A DNA stretch of 64,000 nt from Christiangramia crocea (GCF_022410465.1 NZ_JAJSON010000018.1:62001-126000); one strand, 5' to 3'; shown: positions 28,901 through 38,150, counted from the first letter of the stretch. The notes: generated by a model not told the origin, from the sequence alone. Numbers and translations are program-made.

Positions 28901-29042
28901 AAGTCTCGAGAGAAGATTTATCCCCAAGAAACTCATCCACCGGGATCTCCTCGGTAAACTCTTTTTGTTGGAGCGTCTCAACAACAGAGCTGTTTTCATT
29001 TAGCTCTTCAACACTTTTCCAGTATTTCTTGTTTGATGACAT
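25980..29042 (-). CDS. actB: Alternative complex III iron-sulfur subunit ActB
   Basis: Subunit of 1020 residues fusing a molybdopterin-oxidoreductase-like domain (about 75-720), which lacks the cofactor in known ActB, to a ferredoxin-like domain (about 750-1000). Cluster motifs are CTGCGACVIACH, CQHCNHAPCETVCP, CVGTRYCANNCPYK and CSMCIQKTQ, fitting three 4Fe-4S and one 3Fe-4S centre. The N-terminus has a leader of about 50 residues before the twin-arginine motif SRRDFLKYVG and a lipobox-like LAAC, which is the extended Tat form known for this protein. It passes electrons between quinol and the haem subunits. 47 bases follow actA. Confidence 0.95.
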   Translation of the reverse strand: MSSNKKYWKSVEELNENSSVVETLQQKEFTEEIPVDEFLGDKSSLETSKTSRRDFLKYVGFSTAAASLAACEGPVTKSIPYVVQPERIVPGVANFYASTIADGFDFASVLVKTREGRPIKIENNDLSKFKGGVNARVHASVLSLYDTKRVKRPMIEGRNVSWEEFDREVRSALENTSGEIVLLTQTFASPSTSKLIKEFSSKYGNVRHVVYDAVSEDAALNAFQAKYGRRALPNYDFSKAKTIVGVGADFLADWQGGGYDAAYAKTRIPENGEMSRHIQFESNMTLTGANADKRVPLKPSQQKAVLSALRGYVAGGSSTSDLPANIDDAVVKAARQLRQAGSGAVVACGIPDDEAQTWALEINEALGSQVMDTSNARVIRQGNSGEVAQLVEDMNNGSVGALLIAGLNPVHTLPNSNDFVEGLKQVETVVDFTTRTDETSKLSKYVAATPHYLESWGDIQFSERSFSLMQPTIRPLFDTRQFQDTLLKWSDNNKSYYEYIKETWSGGLGDRNWSEVLHDGIFEATSPVEVAASEGSGNSSVSFNMDELEGDGFELSLYTNTAIGDGQQANNPWLQEMPDPLTRASWDNYLTVSKADAEELGLVNEHVADGGLNGSYVNVSVGDSVVQNVPVYIMPGQAKGSVGLALGYGRKAGIQEEMQTGVNAYPLYQNFSSVQKVKIEKAAGMHEFACVQLHNTLMGRGDIIKETTLEIFNTKDAHVWNETPEVSLNHIETPVTAPEVDIWESFDRTTGPHFNLSIDLNACTGCGACVIACHSENNVPVVGKEEVRKSRDMHWLRIDRYFSSEDTFTGDLEKKENIGGLGSSLSEFGELEQAADNPQVVFQPVMCQHCNHAPCETVCPVAATSHGRQGQNQMIYNRCVGTRYCANNCPYKVRRFNWFNYVKNDEFDYHMNNDLGRMVLNPDVTVRSRGVMEKCSMCIQKTQKTILDAKREGRTIKDGEFHTACSAACDKGAMVFGDVNNEDSKILEKKNDDRMYHLLEYVGTKPNVMYQTKVRNTTEA

Positions 29043-29089
29043 ATTATATCTAGATATTAGCTTCTTAAATAAACCTGAATCTCAGGATT

Positions 29090-30451
29090 TTAATAGTGAC
29101 ACTTACCACATTCAATTCCACCCATCTGGGCAACAGTAAGCTCTTCCACACCGTATTTCTTTGATAATTCCTCATGGATCTTTTCGTAATACTCATTACC
29201 CTCGATCCTGATATTGGTTTCACGGTGACAGTTAATACACCAACCCATCGTTAACGGAGCATTTTGATATACTACCTCCATTTCCTCGATTGGACCGTGA
29301 CATTGCTGACACTGAATATTACCAACACTTACGTGCTGAGAGTGGTTGAAATATGCGAGGTCTGGAAGATTATGAATACGAACCCACTTAACAGGCTTTT
29401 CTTCGCCCGAATAAGTCCTAGTAGCAGGATCCCATCCGGTTGCCTCATAGAGCTTGGCGATTTCATTATCGTAGAATTCTTTAGAGTATTCCTCGGTAGC
29501 CGTTTCAGGAGCCACTTCAGAAATAGCTTTATGACAGTTCATACAAACGTTAAGCGAAGGAATGCCCGAATGTTTTGAAGTTCTGGCAGAAGAGTGACAG
29601 TATTTACAATCTATCTGGTTATCTCCAGCGTGTATCCTGTGAGAATAATGTATTGGCTGAATTGGCTGGTAACCTTGATCCACACCAACCTGCATCATCC
29701 ATCCGTAAGCGAAGTATCCAACAGCGAGCAATACAATAATCGAACTCACCAATAAAAGGAACTGATTCTCTACGAATGCTTTCCATACAGGTTTTCTTTT
29801 TGGCTTCTCCGGAATAACAATACCCGAAGCATCAGCGAAATTTCTAAGGGTTTTATTCACAAGGAACAGCACCACTAAAAGAACCACGAGCACGAAGACC
29901 AGAATTCCCAGAATAACATTCACAGAAACACCTCCGCCTCCAGTCTGGGAAGCAGCATCACCACCGGCTCCACTGGCAGCAGCCTTAGGCTCAGGCTTAG
30001 GTTGCTCTACATAAGCAAGTATATTTCCTATATCTTCATTGCTAAGCTGCGGAAATGCAGGCATAGCAGTTTGATTATATTCTTCATAGATCTGAACAGC
30101 TTCCTGATCACCAGAAGCGATCATTGCCGCAGAATTTGAAATCCACGACTGAATCCACGCCATATCACGCCTATCAGTAATCCCATTCAAAGCGGGCCCA
30201 ATAGATTCTGAGTAAGGTTTATGGCAGGCAGCACACAAAGAATTAAACAACTCTTTACCAGCAGCAGGATCTCCTAAATCGGAGCCACCTGAATCCTGCC
30301 CGGCAGCAGCCTCCGCCTCTGACTGAGCAGCAGGAGTGGTATCCTGAGCAGCGTCATTCTGAGCAAAGCCAAAGAATGTAAATGAAAACAAAAATGCTAC
30401 GCTAAAGAGTAGTTGTCGCGAAGTTGAATGGCGGTAAATCACCTTTTTCAT
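29090..30451 (-). CDS. actA: Alternative complex III multihaem subunit ActA
   Basis: Membrane-anchored cytochrome c of 453 residues with six CxxCH sites. The first (CAACH, residues 73-77) is in an N-terminal class I cytochrome domain that follows a signal peptide (cleavage near FGFAQ). The other five (CKYCH, CMNCH, CQQCH, CINCH, CGKCH) are in the C-terminal part after two membrane segments (about 180-205 and 227-252). ActA of Rhodothermus marinus is pentahaem, so this form has an extra haem domain. It is the first gene of the act-cox operon and a -7 box (30546-30553) precedes it. Confidence 0.94.
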   Translation of the reverse strand: MKKVIYRHSTSRQLLFSVAFLFSFTFFGFAQNDAAQDTTPAAQSEAEAAAGQDSGGSDLGDPAAGKELFNSLCAACHKPYSESIGPALNGITDRRDMAWIQSWISNSAAMIASGDQEAVQIYEEYNQTAMPAFPQLSNEDIGNILAYVEQPKPEPKAAASGAGGDAASQTGGGGVSVNVILGILVFVLVVLLVVLFLVNKTLRNFADASGIVIPEKPKRKPVWKAFVENQFLLLVSSIIVLLAVGYFAYGWMMQVGVDQGYQPIQPIHYSHRIHAGDNQIDCKYCHSSARTSKHSGIPSLNVCMNCHKAISEVAPETATEEYSKEFYDNEIAKLYEATGWDPATRTYSGEEKPVKWVRIHNLPDLAYFNHSQHVSVGNIQCQQCHGPIEEMEVVYQNAPLTMGWCINCHRETNIRIEGNEYYEKIHEELSKKYGVEELTVAQMGGIECGKCHY

Positions 30452-30545
30452 ATTGTAAGTTCGGTTAACGTCTAAACTTTGGTACGGTTTTTACACTCAG
30501 TATTTTAGGTCTAAAAACCCAAAAAGGTACCTTTAAATTCGTGGA

Positions 30546-30553
30546 CAAAAGTA
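30546..30553 (-). promoter_or_regulatory. act-cox operon -7 box candidate
   Basis: TACTTTTG on the minus strand fits TAnnTTTG, 94 bases before the actA ATG. No matching -33 box at 19 bases is seen, so this is a weak call; a long 5' leader would result. Confidence 0.35.
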
Positions 30554-30650
30554 ATACTTCTAGTGGATTTTAGGAATGTTACATAAGTGTTAATCCTTAA
30601 TTTATATTAGTTCTAAATAATAAATCGCAAGCGTTTAAGTTATTTAATTT

Positions 30651-30658
30651 TACATTTG
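30651..30658 (+). promoter_or_regulatory. SPOR gene -7 box
   Basis: TACATTTG fits TAnnTTTG and ends 17 bases before the ATG of the SPOR-domain gene. The -33 region is poor. Confidence 0.45.
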
Positions 30659-30675
30659 TCAAAAAGCTTAAAAAT

Positions 30676-31065
30676 ATGAAAAATATAAGATTCTCACATC
30701 TAATATTACTTAGTGCAATCGGCTTCTTTTTTACGACCGAATCAAAAGGCCAGCAGGCATCGGTGAATATTCAGCAAAGCGAAAAAATAGAAAAACTAAT
30801 GGAGGTTAAAAAAGAGCTGAATAGAAATAACCGCATAAGAGATCGTTATGTTATTCAGTTATTTTATGGTGATAACGGAGAAGCGAACGAGGTGATACAG
30901 AAATATCGTGGCCTTTACACCTATCCCTCTCAAATAACCTATGAAGCTCCAAATTACAAGGTCTGGGTGGGAAATTTCCGGAACCGTCTTGAAGCCGACA
31001 GAGCCTTACTGGAGATAAAAGATAATTTTCCAGCTGCCTTTATCCCAAAACCCAAACGTAAATAG
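30676..31065 (+). CDS. SPOR domain protein
   Basis: Small secreted protein of 129 residues. A signal peptide (about 1-25, ending ESKGQQ) is followed by a short helical linker and a SPOR domain (about 56-125; RYVIQLFYGD opening, KVWVGNFRNRLEADRALLEI close). SPOR domains bind denuded glycan strands of septal peptidoglycan, so a periplasmic cell-wall location is expected. The gene is convergent with infB and shares its terminator. Confidence 0.85.
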   Translation: MKNIRFSHLILLSAIGFFFTTESKGQQASVNIQQSEKIEKLMEVKKELNRNNRIRDRYVIQLFYGDNGEANEVIQKYRGLYTYPSQITYEAPNYKVWVGNFRNRLEADRALLEIKDNFPAAFIPKPKRK

Positions 31066-31081
31066 AACAAATAAATCAAAT

Positions 31082-31113
31082 AAAAAAAGCGGCTGAAATC
31101 AGCCGCTTTTTTT
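31082..31113. terminator. Bidirectional terminator, SPOR gene and infB
   Basis: A perfect 14-base stem: seven A plus GCGGCTG (31082-31095), loop AAAT, then CAGCCGC plus seven T (31100-31113). The A/T runs make it work in both directions for the two convergent genes. Confidence 0.92.
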
Positions 31114-31137
31114 ATTTGATTTATTTAAAGGTCTTCG

Positions 31138-33873
31138 TTACTTAAGAGTCTTCTTAACTTCAACTTCCCTGAAGGCCTCGATAACATCACCTTCCTTGAT
31201 ATCATTGTAGTTCTTAACCTGAATACCACAATCATATCCTTTGGAAACCTCTTTCACATCATCCTTGAATCGCTTCAGCGATGCCAGCTCTCCGGTATAG
31301 ATTACCACGCCATCACGTATCAAGCGAATTCCGGCACTTCTATATATCTTACCAGAAGTAACCATACATCCGGCAATGGTTCCAATCTTGGAGATCTTAA
31401 AGGTCTCCCTGATCTCTGCAGTACCTGTGATCTCTTCCTTAAGTTCCGGCGAAAGCATTCCTTCCATCGCATCTTTCAGATCATTGATCGCATCGTAGAT
31501 GATCGAGTAAGTTCTGATATCTATCTCTTCCTTATCGGCTACCTGTCTAGCATTACCTGCCGGACGAACGTTAAATCCGATAATAATAGCGTCTGATGCA
31601 GAAGCGAGCAACACATCACTTTCAGTAATTGCTCCAACTCCTTTATGTATTATATTAACCTGGATCTCTTCGGTTGAAAGTTTCTGGAAACTATCGGTAA
31701 GCGCTTCAACAGAACCATCCACATCACCTTTCAGGATAATATTCAATTCCTTAAAGTCACCAAGAGCGATTCGTCTACCAATTTCATCAAGTGTGATATG
31801 ACGTTGAGTCCTTACATTCTGCTCACGTTGCAATTGTGTACGTCTTGCAGCAATTTCCTTGGCCTCACGTTCATCTTCCATCACCTTGAAGGTATCACCA
31901 GCCTGTGGCGCACCATCAAGACCAAGTATGGAAACTGGAGTAGACGGGCCGGCTTCCTTCACCTCTTTTCCACGTTCATCATGCATAGCCTTTACTTTAC
32001 CACTATGACGACCGGCGAGCACATAATCACCCACTTTTAGAGTTCCGGACTGTACAAGAATCGTAGCCACATAACCACGACCTTTATCAAGGAAAGCCTC
32101 CACTACGGTACCCTTAGAAAGTTTATCAGGATTAGCCTTTAGCTCAAGAATCTCTGCTTCAAGCAGTACTTTTTCAAGCAACTCCTTAACACCAGTTCCT
32201 GTTTTTGCCGAAATATCATGCGACTGGATCTTACCTCCCCAATCTTCTACCAGTAAATTCATACCGGCGAGCTTTTCCTTGATCTTTTCAGGGTTTGCTG
32301 TTGGAAGATCAGATTTGTTGATCGCAAATACAATAGGAACACCTGCAGCCTGCGCGTGCGAGATAGCCTCTTTTGTTTGCGGCATCACATCATCATCGGC
32401 AGCGATCACGATAATCGCAATATCTGTAACCTGCGCACCACGAGCACGCATCGCCGTAAAGGCCTCGTGACCCGGGGTATCCAGGAATGTTATTTTTTGT
32501 CCGTTATCTAGTTCAACTCCGTAGGCACCAATATGCTGAGTAATTCCACCACTTTCACCTGCGATCACATTTTCCTGACGGATGTAATCCAGCAAGGATG
32601 TTTTTCCATGGTCAACGTGTCCCATTACGGTTACTATAGGAGCTCTATCAACAAGGTCTTCCGGATTTTCTTCAACTTCCTCAACGGTTTCTTCAACATC
32701 AGCCGTCGTAAATTCAACTTCATAACCGAATTCCTCTGCTACAATACTTAAGGTTTCAGCATCCAGCCTCTGGTTCATGGTAACCATCATACCAAGAGAC
32801 ATACATGCAGAGATCACCTTGGTAACTGAAACATCCATCATGGTTGCCACCTCACTTACAGTAACGAATTCAGTAACTTTTAATACTTTTTCGTCTGACT
32901 CCTGTTGTGCAAGATCCTGCTCAGATCTCTGACGGTGCTGATCTCTTTTCTCTCTACGGTATTTAGCGCCTTTACCTTTACTGGATTTCCCCTGAAGTTT
33001 TTCAAGGGTTTCGCGAACCTGCTTTTGTACTTCTTCTTCGGTAGGCTCCTCTTTAGCAATTGGCTTGCCTCTTTTGCGCGCACCTCTTTTACCAGGCCCC
33101 TGATTAGGACCTCCTTTCACATCCTTACTGATGCGGCGGCGGCGCTTTTTACGCTTATCTTTCTTATCATCATCTGCAGAAGCCTTCTTTTCCTCCTTCT
33201 TCTTGACCGGCTTTTTAAATTGTGAAAGATCGATCTTCTTACCAGTGAAATTAGGACCACTAAGCTTAGTGTACTTGGTTTCAATAGTACTTGATTCTTT
33301 AGCCTCTTCCTTCTCTTCTTTTTCCGGCTCAGGCTTCTTCTCTTCCTTCGGTTCTTCTTTCTCTGCTTTTTCTGTTTTTTCTTCTTTCGCAGCTGGTTTT
33401 TCGGGCTCTTTACTGGCTTCAGCTTCTTTGACAGGTTCTTCGGCTGGAGCTTTCGATTCCTCTTTAGGGGCTTCTTCTTCCTTAGGGGCTTGTTCCTCTT
33501 TCTGAGGTTTTTCACCTGGTTTATCCAGATCTATTTTCCCAACAGTTTTGGGACCCTCAAGTTTAGCTCTTGATGAAATAGCTTCTTCCTTCTCCTTTTT
33601 CTCCTCCTCAGCCTTCCGCTTTTCTTCAATTTCCTTACGCAGCTCTTCTTTCTCTTTCTTCCTCTCCTCACCAACTTCTTTAGAAGCAACTTTTTTACTC
33701 TTGTCGGTTTGGAATTCATCAGAAAGCACCTCATAGATTTCTCCAGAGATTTTTGTAGTTGGACGTGCATCTATCTCGTAGCCCTTGGAATTAAGATATT
33801 CCACAGCCCTGTCTAACGAGATATTGAACTCACGTAGAACCTTATTTAATCGCGTTGTTTTCGCTTCTGCCAT
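31138..33873 (-). CDS. infB: Translation initiation factor IF-2
   Basis: GTPase of 911 residues that brings initiator tRNA to the 30S subunit. The N-terminal 310 residues are mostly Lys/Glu/Ala repeats, a long charged and probably disordered segment typical of Bacteroidota IF-2. After the second N-terminal domain, the G domain has [19 protein letters not shown] and NKSD. Domains II, III and the fMet-tRNA-binding IV follow. It is the last gene of rimP-nusA-infB, 53 bases after nusA. The frame is intact. Confidence 0.97.
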   Translation of the reverse strand: MAEAKTTRLNKVLREFNISLDRAVEYLNSKGYEIDARPTTKISGEIYEVLSDEFQTDKSKKVASKEVGEERKKEKEELRKEIEEKRKAEEEKKEKEEAISSRAKLEGPKTVGKIDLDKPGEKPQKEEQAPKEEEAPKEESKAPAEEPVKEAEASKEPEKPAAKEEKTEKAEKEEPKEEKKPEPEKEEKEEAKESSTIETKYTKLSGPNFTGKKIDLSQFKKPVKKKEEKKASADDDKKDKRKKRRRRISKDVKGGPNQGPGKRGARKRGKPIAKEEPTEEEVQKQVRETLEKLQGKSSKGKGAKYRREKRDQHRQRSEQDLAQQESDEKVLKVTEFVTVSEVATMMDVSVTKVISACMSLGMMVTMNQRLDAETLSIVAEEFGYEVEFTTADVEETVEEVEENPEDLVDRAPIVTVMGHVDHGKTSLLDYIRQENVIAGESGGITQHIGAYGVELDNGQKITFLDTPGHEAFTAMRARGAQVTDIAIIVIAADDDVMPQTKEAISHAQAAGVPIVFAINKSDLPTANPEKIKEKLAGMNLLVEDWGGKIQSHDISAKTGTGVKELLEKVLLEAEILELKANPDKLSKGTVVEAFLDKGRGYVATILVQSGTLKVGDYVLAGRHSGKVKAMHDERGKEVKEAGPSTPVSILGLDGAPQAGDTFKVMEDEREAKEIAARRTQLQREQNVRTQRHITLDEIGRRIALGDFKELNIILKGDVDGSVEALTDSFQKLSTEEIQVNIIHKGVGAITESDVLLASASDAIIIGFNVRPAGNARQVADKEEIDIRTYSIIYDAINDLKDAMEGMLSPELKEEITGTAEIRETFKISKIGTIAGCMVTSGKIYRSAGIRLIRDGVVIYTGELASLKRFKDDVKEVSKGYDCGIQVKNYNDIKEGDVIEAFREVEVKKTLK

Positions 33874-33926
33874 AAATTGCCCTCTAAATTAACCTCTTTT
33901 AATGTATTCTTTAATATAAAAAAATA

Positions 33927-35159
33927 TTATTCTTCAAATTCTGAGCGAAGAACTGCCATCACATCCCTGATGGTTTCTTCCTCAAGGTCTGTACGGCGAA
34001 CAAGATCGTCAACATCCTGTTCCAGTACAGCCTTTGCCGTATCCAGACCGATTTTTGAAAATTCTGCAATCACCCAATCTTCAATTTCGTCTGTAAATTC
34101 TTTCAACTCAACATCTTCTTCAACTCCTTCACGATACACATCAATCTCATAACCCGTCAACTGACCCGCCAATCGAATATTGTGCCCTCCACGACCTATC
34201 GCTTTAGAAACCTCTTCAGGCTTTAGCATAACTTCTGCCGTTTTCGCTTCTTCATTCATTTTAATGGAAGTTATCTTAGCAGGACTCAGTGCCCTAGTAA
34301 TAAATAACTGTTCATTATTAGTGAAATTAATCACATCAATATTTTCATTCCCCAACTCACGTACTATACTGTGAATCCTGGAACCTTTCATTCCCACACA
34401 TGCTCCAACCGGATCTATCCTGTCGTCATAAGAATCAACAGCTACTTTCGCTTTCTCACCGGGAACACGTACTACTTTCTTAATTGTAATCAAACCATCA
34501 AACACTTCCGGGATTTCCTGTTCGAATAACTTCTCAAGGAAACCGGGAGCGGTTCTGGACATTATAATCGTAGGCTTGTTACCTTTTAGTTCCACGCTCT
34601 CAATGATCCCTCGTACATTCTCTCCCTTACGGAAGAAATCTGACGGGATCTGGCGGTCTTTTGGAAGCACTATCTCATTTCCTTCATCATCAAGAAGAAT
34701 AATGGCTCTGTGCCTTATATGATGAACTTCTGCAGTGTAGATCTCTCCTTCAAGATCTTTGAACTGCTTGTAAATATTCGTGTTATCATGCTCATGAATC
34801 TTAGAGATAAGATTTTGACGCAATGCAAGAATTGCTCTTCGTCCAAGATCAGCAAGCTTCACTTCTTCGGAAACATCTTCACCCACTTCAAAGTCGGGCT
34901 CGATCTTTCTCGCCTGAGTAAGCGAGATCTCCCTGTTAGAATCTTCTACTTCACCATCGGCTACCACCACTCTGTTTCTCCAAATTTCGAGATCCCCTTT
35001 ATCAGGGTTTACAATAATATCAAAATTATCGTCTTCTCCATACTTTTTCTTTAAAGCATTTCTAAAAACATCCTCTAAAATCGCCATTAAGGTTACACGA
35101 TCTATGAGCTTATCGTCTTTAAACTCTGAGAATGACTCAATCAACGCGATATTTTCCAT
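33927..35159 (-). CDS. nusA: Transcription termination/antitermination protein NusA
   Basis: RNA polymerase-binding factor of 410 residues controlling pausing, termination and antitermination. Domains in order are N-terminal polymerase-binding (about 1-125), S1 (about 130-200), KH1 with VGACVGMKGSRIHSI (near 250-264) and KH2 with AIGRGGHNIRLAGQLTG (near 315-331). The C-terminal acidic repeats of the E. coli protein are missing, as in most Bacteroidota. In E. coli NusA feeds back on its own operon leader; a terminator-like hairpin before rimP makes that worth testing here. Confidence 0.96.
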   Translation of the reverse strand: MENIALIESFSEFKDDKLIDRVTLMAILEDVFRNALKKKYGEDDNFDIIVNPDKGDLEIWRNRVVVADGEVEDSNREISLTQARKIEPDFEVGEDVSEEVKLADLGRRAILALRQNLISKIHEHDNTNIYKQFKDLEGEIYTAEVHHIRHRAIILLDDEGNEIVLPKDRQIPSDFFRKGENVRGIIESVELKGNKPTIIMSRTAPGFLEKLFEQEIPEVFDGLITIKKVVRVPGEKAKVAVDSYDDRIDPVGACVGMKGSRIHSIVRELGNENIDVINFTNNEQLFITRALSPAKITSIKMNEEAKTAEVMLKPEEVSKAIGRGGHNIRLAGQLTGYEIDVYREGVEEDVELKEFTDEIEDWVIAEFSKIGLDTAKAVLEQDVDDLVRRTDLEEETIRDVMAVLRSEFEE

Positions 35160-35171
35160 ATCAATTTGTGA

Positions 35172-35633
35172 TTAAAATGTTATTTTAACTTTTGCTTCCA
35201 CAATATCAGAATAAGGCAATACGACCTCTTTCTGTACTGTAACTTTTCCTTTTCCTACCGGTTTTGGTTCTCTCGCCTTCCAGGAAAGTTTTATTTCATT
35301 TTCATCTGCAGCCACAAGCTCTCCTTCGAATTTATCATCCGCGGTTTTCACCTTTAACTTACGACCTAAGTTTTTTTTGTATTGTCTTGGCATCGAAAGA
35401 GGTTCTGAGACTCCCGCTGAAGTCACCTCCAGGGAAAAATCTTCTTCGTCCCTGTCCAGGTTATGCTCTATGGCACGGCTTACCATTATACAGTCATTTA
35501 CTGAAACTCCTTCATCGCCGTCTATAACGACCTTAATGTTGTTCGCAGAGTTCACATCAAGGCTGATTAAAAATAAGAAATTATTCTCTTCAAAAACCTT
35601 CGCTGCTAATTTTTCTACCTTCTCCTTCAGCAT
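35172..35633 (-). CDS. rimP: Ribosome maturation factor RimP
   Basis: 30S subunit assembly factor of 153 residues. The start is the ATG at MLKEKVEKLAAKVFEE, because the frame's upstream extension (to 35774) runs through the promoter and the leader hairpin and encodes unrelated hydrophobic sequence. Family segments are VNDCIMVSRAIEHNLD and SLEVTSAGVSEPL (near 84-96), then the C-terminal SH3-like domain with RKLKVKTADDKFEGELVAAD. It is first in the operon with nusA (12 bases apart) and infB. Confidence 0.93.
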   Translation of the reverse strand: MLKEKVEKLAAKVFEENNFLFLISLDVNSANNIKVVIDGDEGVSVNDCIMVSRAIEHNLDRDEEDFSLEVTSAGVSEPLSMPRQYKKNLGRKLKVKTADDKFEGELVAADENEIKLSWKAREPKPVGKGKVTVQKEVVLPYSDIVEAKVKITF

Positions 35634-35641
35634 ATGTTTAT

Positions 35642-35666
35642 AAAAAGAGGGGACTCCTGTCCCCTC
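35642..35666 (-). promoter_or_regulatory. Terminator-like hairpin in rimP leader
   Basis: On the minus strand the stem GAGGGGAC/GTCCCCTC (35647-35654 with 35659-35666, four-base loop) is followed directly by TTTTT (35642-35646), eight bases before the rimP ATG. This is the form of an intrinsic terminator placed inside a 5' leader. Confidence 0.7.
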
Positions 35667-35692
35667 GCTGTACTTTTTTAGTTTCAACGCTG

Positions 35693-35723
35693 CAAATATA
35701 GCAATAATTTCCAAGTATAAAAA
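35693..35723 (-). promoter_or_regulatory. rimP-nusA-infB promoter
   Basis: On the minus strand TTTT (35720-35723), exactly 19 bases, then TATATTTG (35693-35700): one mismatch from the Bacteroidota consensus. It predicts a leader of about 55 bases that contains the hairpin at 35642-35666, and it excludes the longer rimP start. Confidence 0.7.
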
Positions 35724-35792
35724 CGTGATAATAAATGAAATATTCTTTGTAGTTTTAAACATACATTCATTCATAAGCTATTACTCACACTC

Positions 35793-36620
35793 ATGAAAAA
35801 CATCCTTGTTCCTACAGACTTTAGCGACCAGGCAGAAAAAGCACTAAAAGTAGCCGCTCAACTAGCCAGAAAGTTCGACGGAGAGATCTTTTTACTGCAC
35901 ATGCTGGAACTCCCGCTACAACTAATAGACCCGGTTCAGGGAAGCAGCCATAATTTACCGGAAGCTATATTCTTCATGAAACTTGCCCATCAGCGTTTCT
36001 CCAATCTAATGAAACAACCGTATCTTAAAGGCCTCAAGGTACACGAAACCGTAGAGTTTCACCGTGCTTTTGATGGCATTATGGAAATTGGACGTGAGAA
36101 AAAATGCGACCTTATTGTGATGGGATCTCATGGAGTAAGCGGCTTTCAGGAAATGTTCATAGGTTCCAATACTGAAAAAGTGGTAAGACATTCGGAGATT
36201 CCTGTACTGGTGATCAAAAATGAAATCCCCGATTTTGAGATAGACAACTTCATTTTTGCCACAGATGCCAATCCTGAACATAAGCACACCTTAAAAAAAG
36301 CAATAAAATTTGCTAATACCATTGGCGCCAAACTCCACCTTCTGTTCGTAAATACTCCGAACAATTTCATGACCAGTGAAGAAGCCAGCGAGAGAATGGC
36401 AAAATTCATTGATGAATCAGATCCCGGTAATTACGAGGTTCATATATATAATGACATAAGTGTGGAAAAAGGGATTTTGCACTTTGCTGAAAAGATGCAT
36501 GCAGGATTAATAGGAATCAGTACTCATGGCCGCAAAGGGCTGGCACATTTCTTTAACGGAAGCATCAGCGAGGATCTTGTAAATCATTCAAACCGGCCGG
36601 TGGTAACCTTCAAGATCTAA
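35793..36620 (+). CDS. Universal stress protein, tandem UspA domains
   Basis: Cytoplasmic protein of 275 residues with two UspA folds (about 1-145 and 150-275). The first has the nucleotide-binding pattern GSHGVSGFQEMFIGS (G-x2-G-x9-GS). In the second the equivalent is STHGRKGLAHFFNGS, with the first Gly changed to Ser, so ATP binding there may be weaker. Tandem forms are common in Bacteroidota, and a general stress role is inferred. Its stop codon overlaps that of the convergent gene at 36617 by three bases within a four-base shared stretch. Confidence 0.92.
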   Translation: MKNILVPTDFSDQAEKALKVAAQLARKFDGEIFLLHMLELPLQLIDPVQGSSHNLPEAIFFMKLAHQRFSNLMKQPYLKGLKVHETVEFHRAFDGIMEIGREKKCDLIVMGSHGVSGFQEMFIGSNTEKVVRHSEIPVLVIKNEIPDFEIDNFIFATDANPEHKHTLKKAIKFANTIGAKLHLLFVNTPNNFMTSEEASERMAKFIDESDPGNYEVHIYNDISVEKGILHFAEKMHAGLIGISTHGRKGLAHFFNGSISEDLVNHSNRPVVTFKI

Positions 36621-38137
36621 AGAAAAGCCTTCATAGCACCTTTCCTGATCAGATTCCAGAAATAATTCCAGAAAGATTTGGTTTCATCCCGCGTGAAAGA
36701 AACATCTTTATAGTTGGCTTCTTCATTCAATGCTTTATTTCCGACTATTAGATTAGCAAAAAAGGAAACAACAGAATTTTTCTCTTTTCCGTTTTTCTGC
36801 AATACCTCTACTTTAAAATCCCTGTATTCCACCCTCATATCTCCTGAAGCACTGTTGTTATTCCCATTGAAATTGAAATACATATTAAGAATTTCACCAT
36901 TGGCCTTTATGTTCCTGGCAGGAGTAAGAAATTTGTTGATCTGCTCTGCCTGAAGGTGACCCATTTCACCTGAAATATTAAAATGATCATTGTTATTACT
37001 AATATCGAATTCCCAGTCTACCCGGAGGTATGCTGTGGTCATAAAATCTGCATTTACATCTATACGGGTTTTTGGAAAATCTTTCTGATTCATCCCAATA
37101 TTTGTAATATTAGAGATACCGGCATTCAGGTTGGAAAATTCAACTACACCTGTTTCCCTGTCCGGATGAATATTTTCCTCATACTTAATATAAGTATTAC
37201 GGAGGCTAACAGAATCCAGACCAAGTTTTACAGGAAGCTGCCTGATCATTTTGCTATACAGGGGTTTAACAGCAGTGTCATCAGGTTTGAGTTTATCCCG
37301 GTAAATCATGAAATTCACATTATCAATTTCAGTGAGGTCACTTTGTATTTTTAAAGAATCGTTTACTATAGACCAATTGAAGTTTTTCAAGCTGATAGAA
37401 TCAATACTAAGATCATACCTGTCCTTTTCTACCTTAATAGTTTCCTGATGCCCGCTTTTTGAGTATTTCGGAATGATTTTGAAATTCATGACGTTCAGGT
37501 TATTATCGGTAAGAGCTAAATTTTCTGCAGCCATCTCATGCTGTTCATTGAGATCGAAAAAAATACTGTCTAACTCCATAATATCTATTCGATAACCAAA
37601 AGGAATTTCCTCTTGTAACGTTTCAGATGTAATTTTCACCCTTTGGAGCAGGACTTTATTAATCGAAGTAAATAATTTATGCTGTGAGCTATCCTTACCA
37701 AAAATTTGTAAACTTCCACCTTTAATATTTACATCCTTAATAAGAAGTTTGTTTTTGAATTTCTTTTTGTTCGCTTTACCGGTGGAATCTTTAGGTTTTG
37801 ACCTTTTATAAATCTTTACAACCGGTTGGGAAATATCGAGGTTACCAATAATTATATTCTTTTTCGTGATATAATCCCATAAATGAATATCATTAATCTT
37901 TATGGTATCCACCTTAAGTGTTTTAGAGCCTGTATTAAAATAGGGATTGATAACTTCAGCTTTCCTGCTAAGAATACTTACATCTACTTTATCATAAGTG
38001 GCACTAACTTTTTTCAGGTTTTCCTCCAGGCTTTTTTTTATACGGCTTTCAGCATAATTGTTCAGTCCGATTAATAGAATTGCAAGACCTGCTATAACAG
38101 TCAGGACTATATAAGTGATTTTAGCAGATCTTTTCAA
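36617..38137 (-). CDS. Membrane-anchored protein of unknown function
   Basis: Protein of 506 residues not recognised with certainty. One membrane helix (about 8-27) follows a basic start (MKRSAKITY), and the rest should face the periplasm. The body is a series of beta-strand repeats of the kind VDTIKINDIHLWDY and VSLRNTYIKYEE, which recalls AsmA/DUF748-like proteins that act in lipid transport or envelope assembly. That resemblance is structural impression only. It is convergent with the stress protein gene and has a palindrome just upstream of its start (38151-38167). Confidence 0.8.
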   Translation of the reverse strand: MKRSAKITYIVLTVIAGLAILLIGLNNYAESRIKKSLEENLKKVSATYDKVDVSILSRKAEVINPYFNTGSKTLKVDTIKINDIHLWDYITKKNIIIGNLDISQPVVKIYKRSKPKDSTGKANKKKFKNKLLIKDVNIKGGSLQIFGKDSSQHKLFTSINKVLLQRVKITSETLQEEIPFGYRIDIMELDSIFFDLNEQHEMAAENLALTDNNLNVMNFKIIPKYSKSGHQETIKVEKDRYDLSIDSISLKNFNWSIVNDSLKIQSDLTEIDNVNFMIYRDKLKPDDTAVKPLYSKMIRQLPVKLGLDSVSLRNTYIKYEENIHPDRETGVVEFSNLNAGISNITNIGMNQKDFPKTRIDVNADFMTTAYLRVDWEFDISNNNDHFNISGEMGHLQAEQINKFLTPARNIKANGEILNMYFNFNGNNNSASGDMRVEYRDFKVEVLQKNGKEKNSVVSFFANLIVGNKALNEEANYKDVSFTRDETKSFWNYFWNLIRKGAMKAFL

Positions 38138-38150
38138 AAGGCGTGATCGT

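Noticed and set aside
33131-33505. Long open frame opposite the charged part of infB
   Set aside because: It is a mirror of the Lys/Glu codon repeats of infB, giving Ser/Phe-rich nonsense.
35634-35774. Longer RimP start giving 47 extra residues
   Set aside because: The extension contains the promoter and leader hairpin, and the added hydrophobic segment is foreign to the family.
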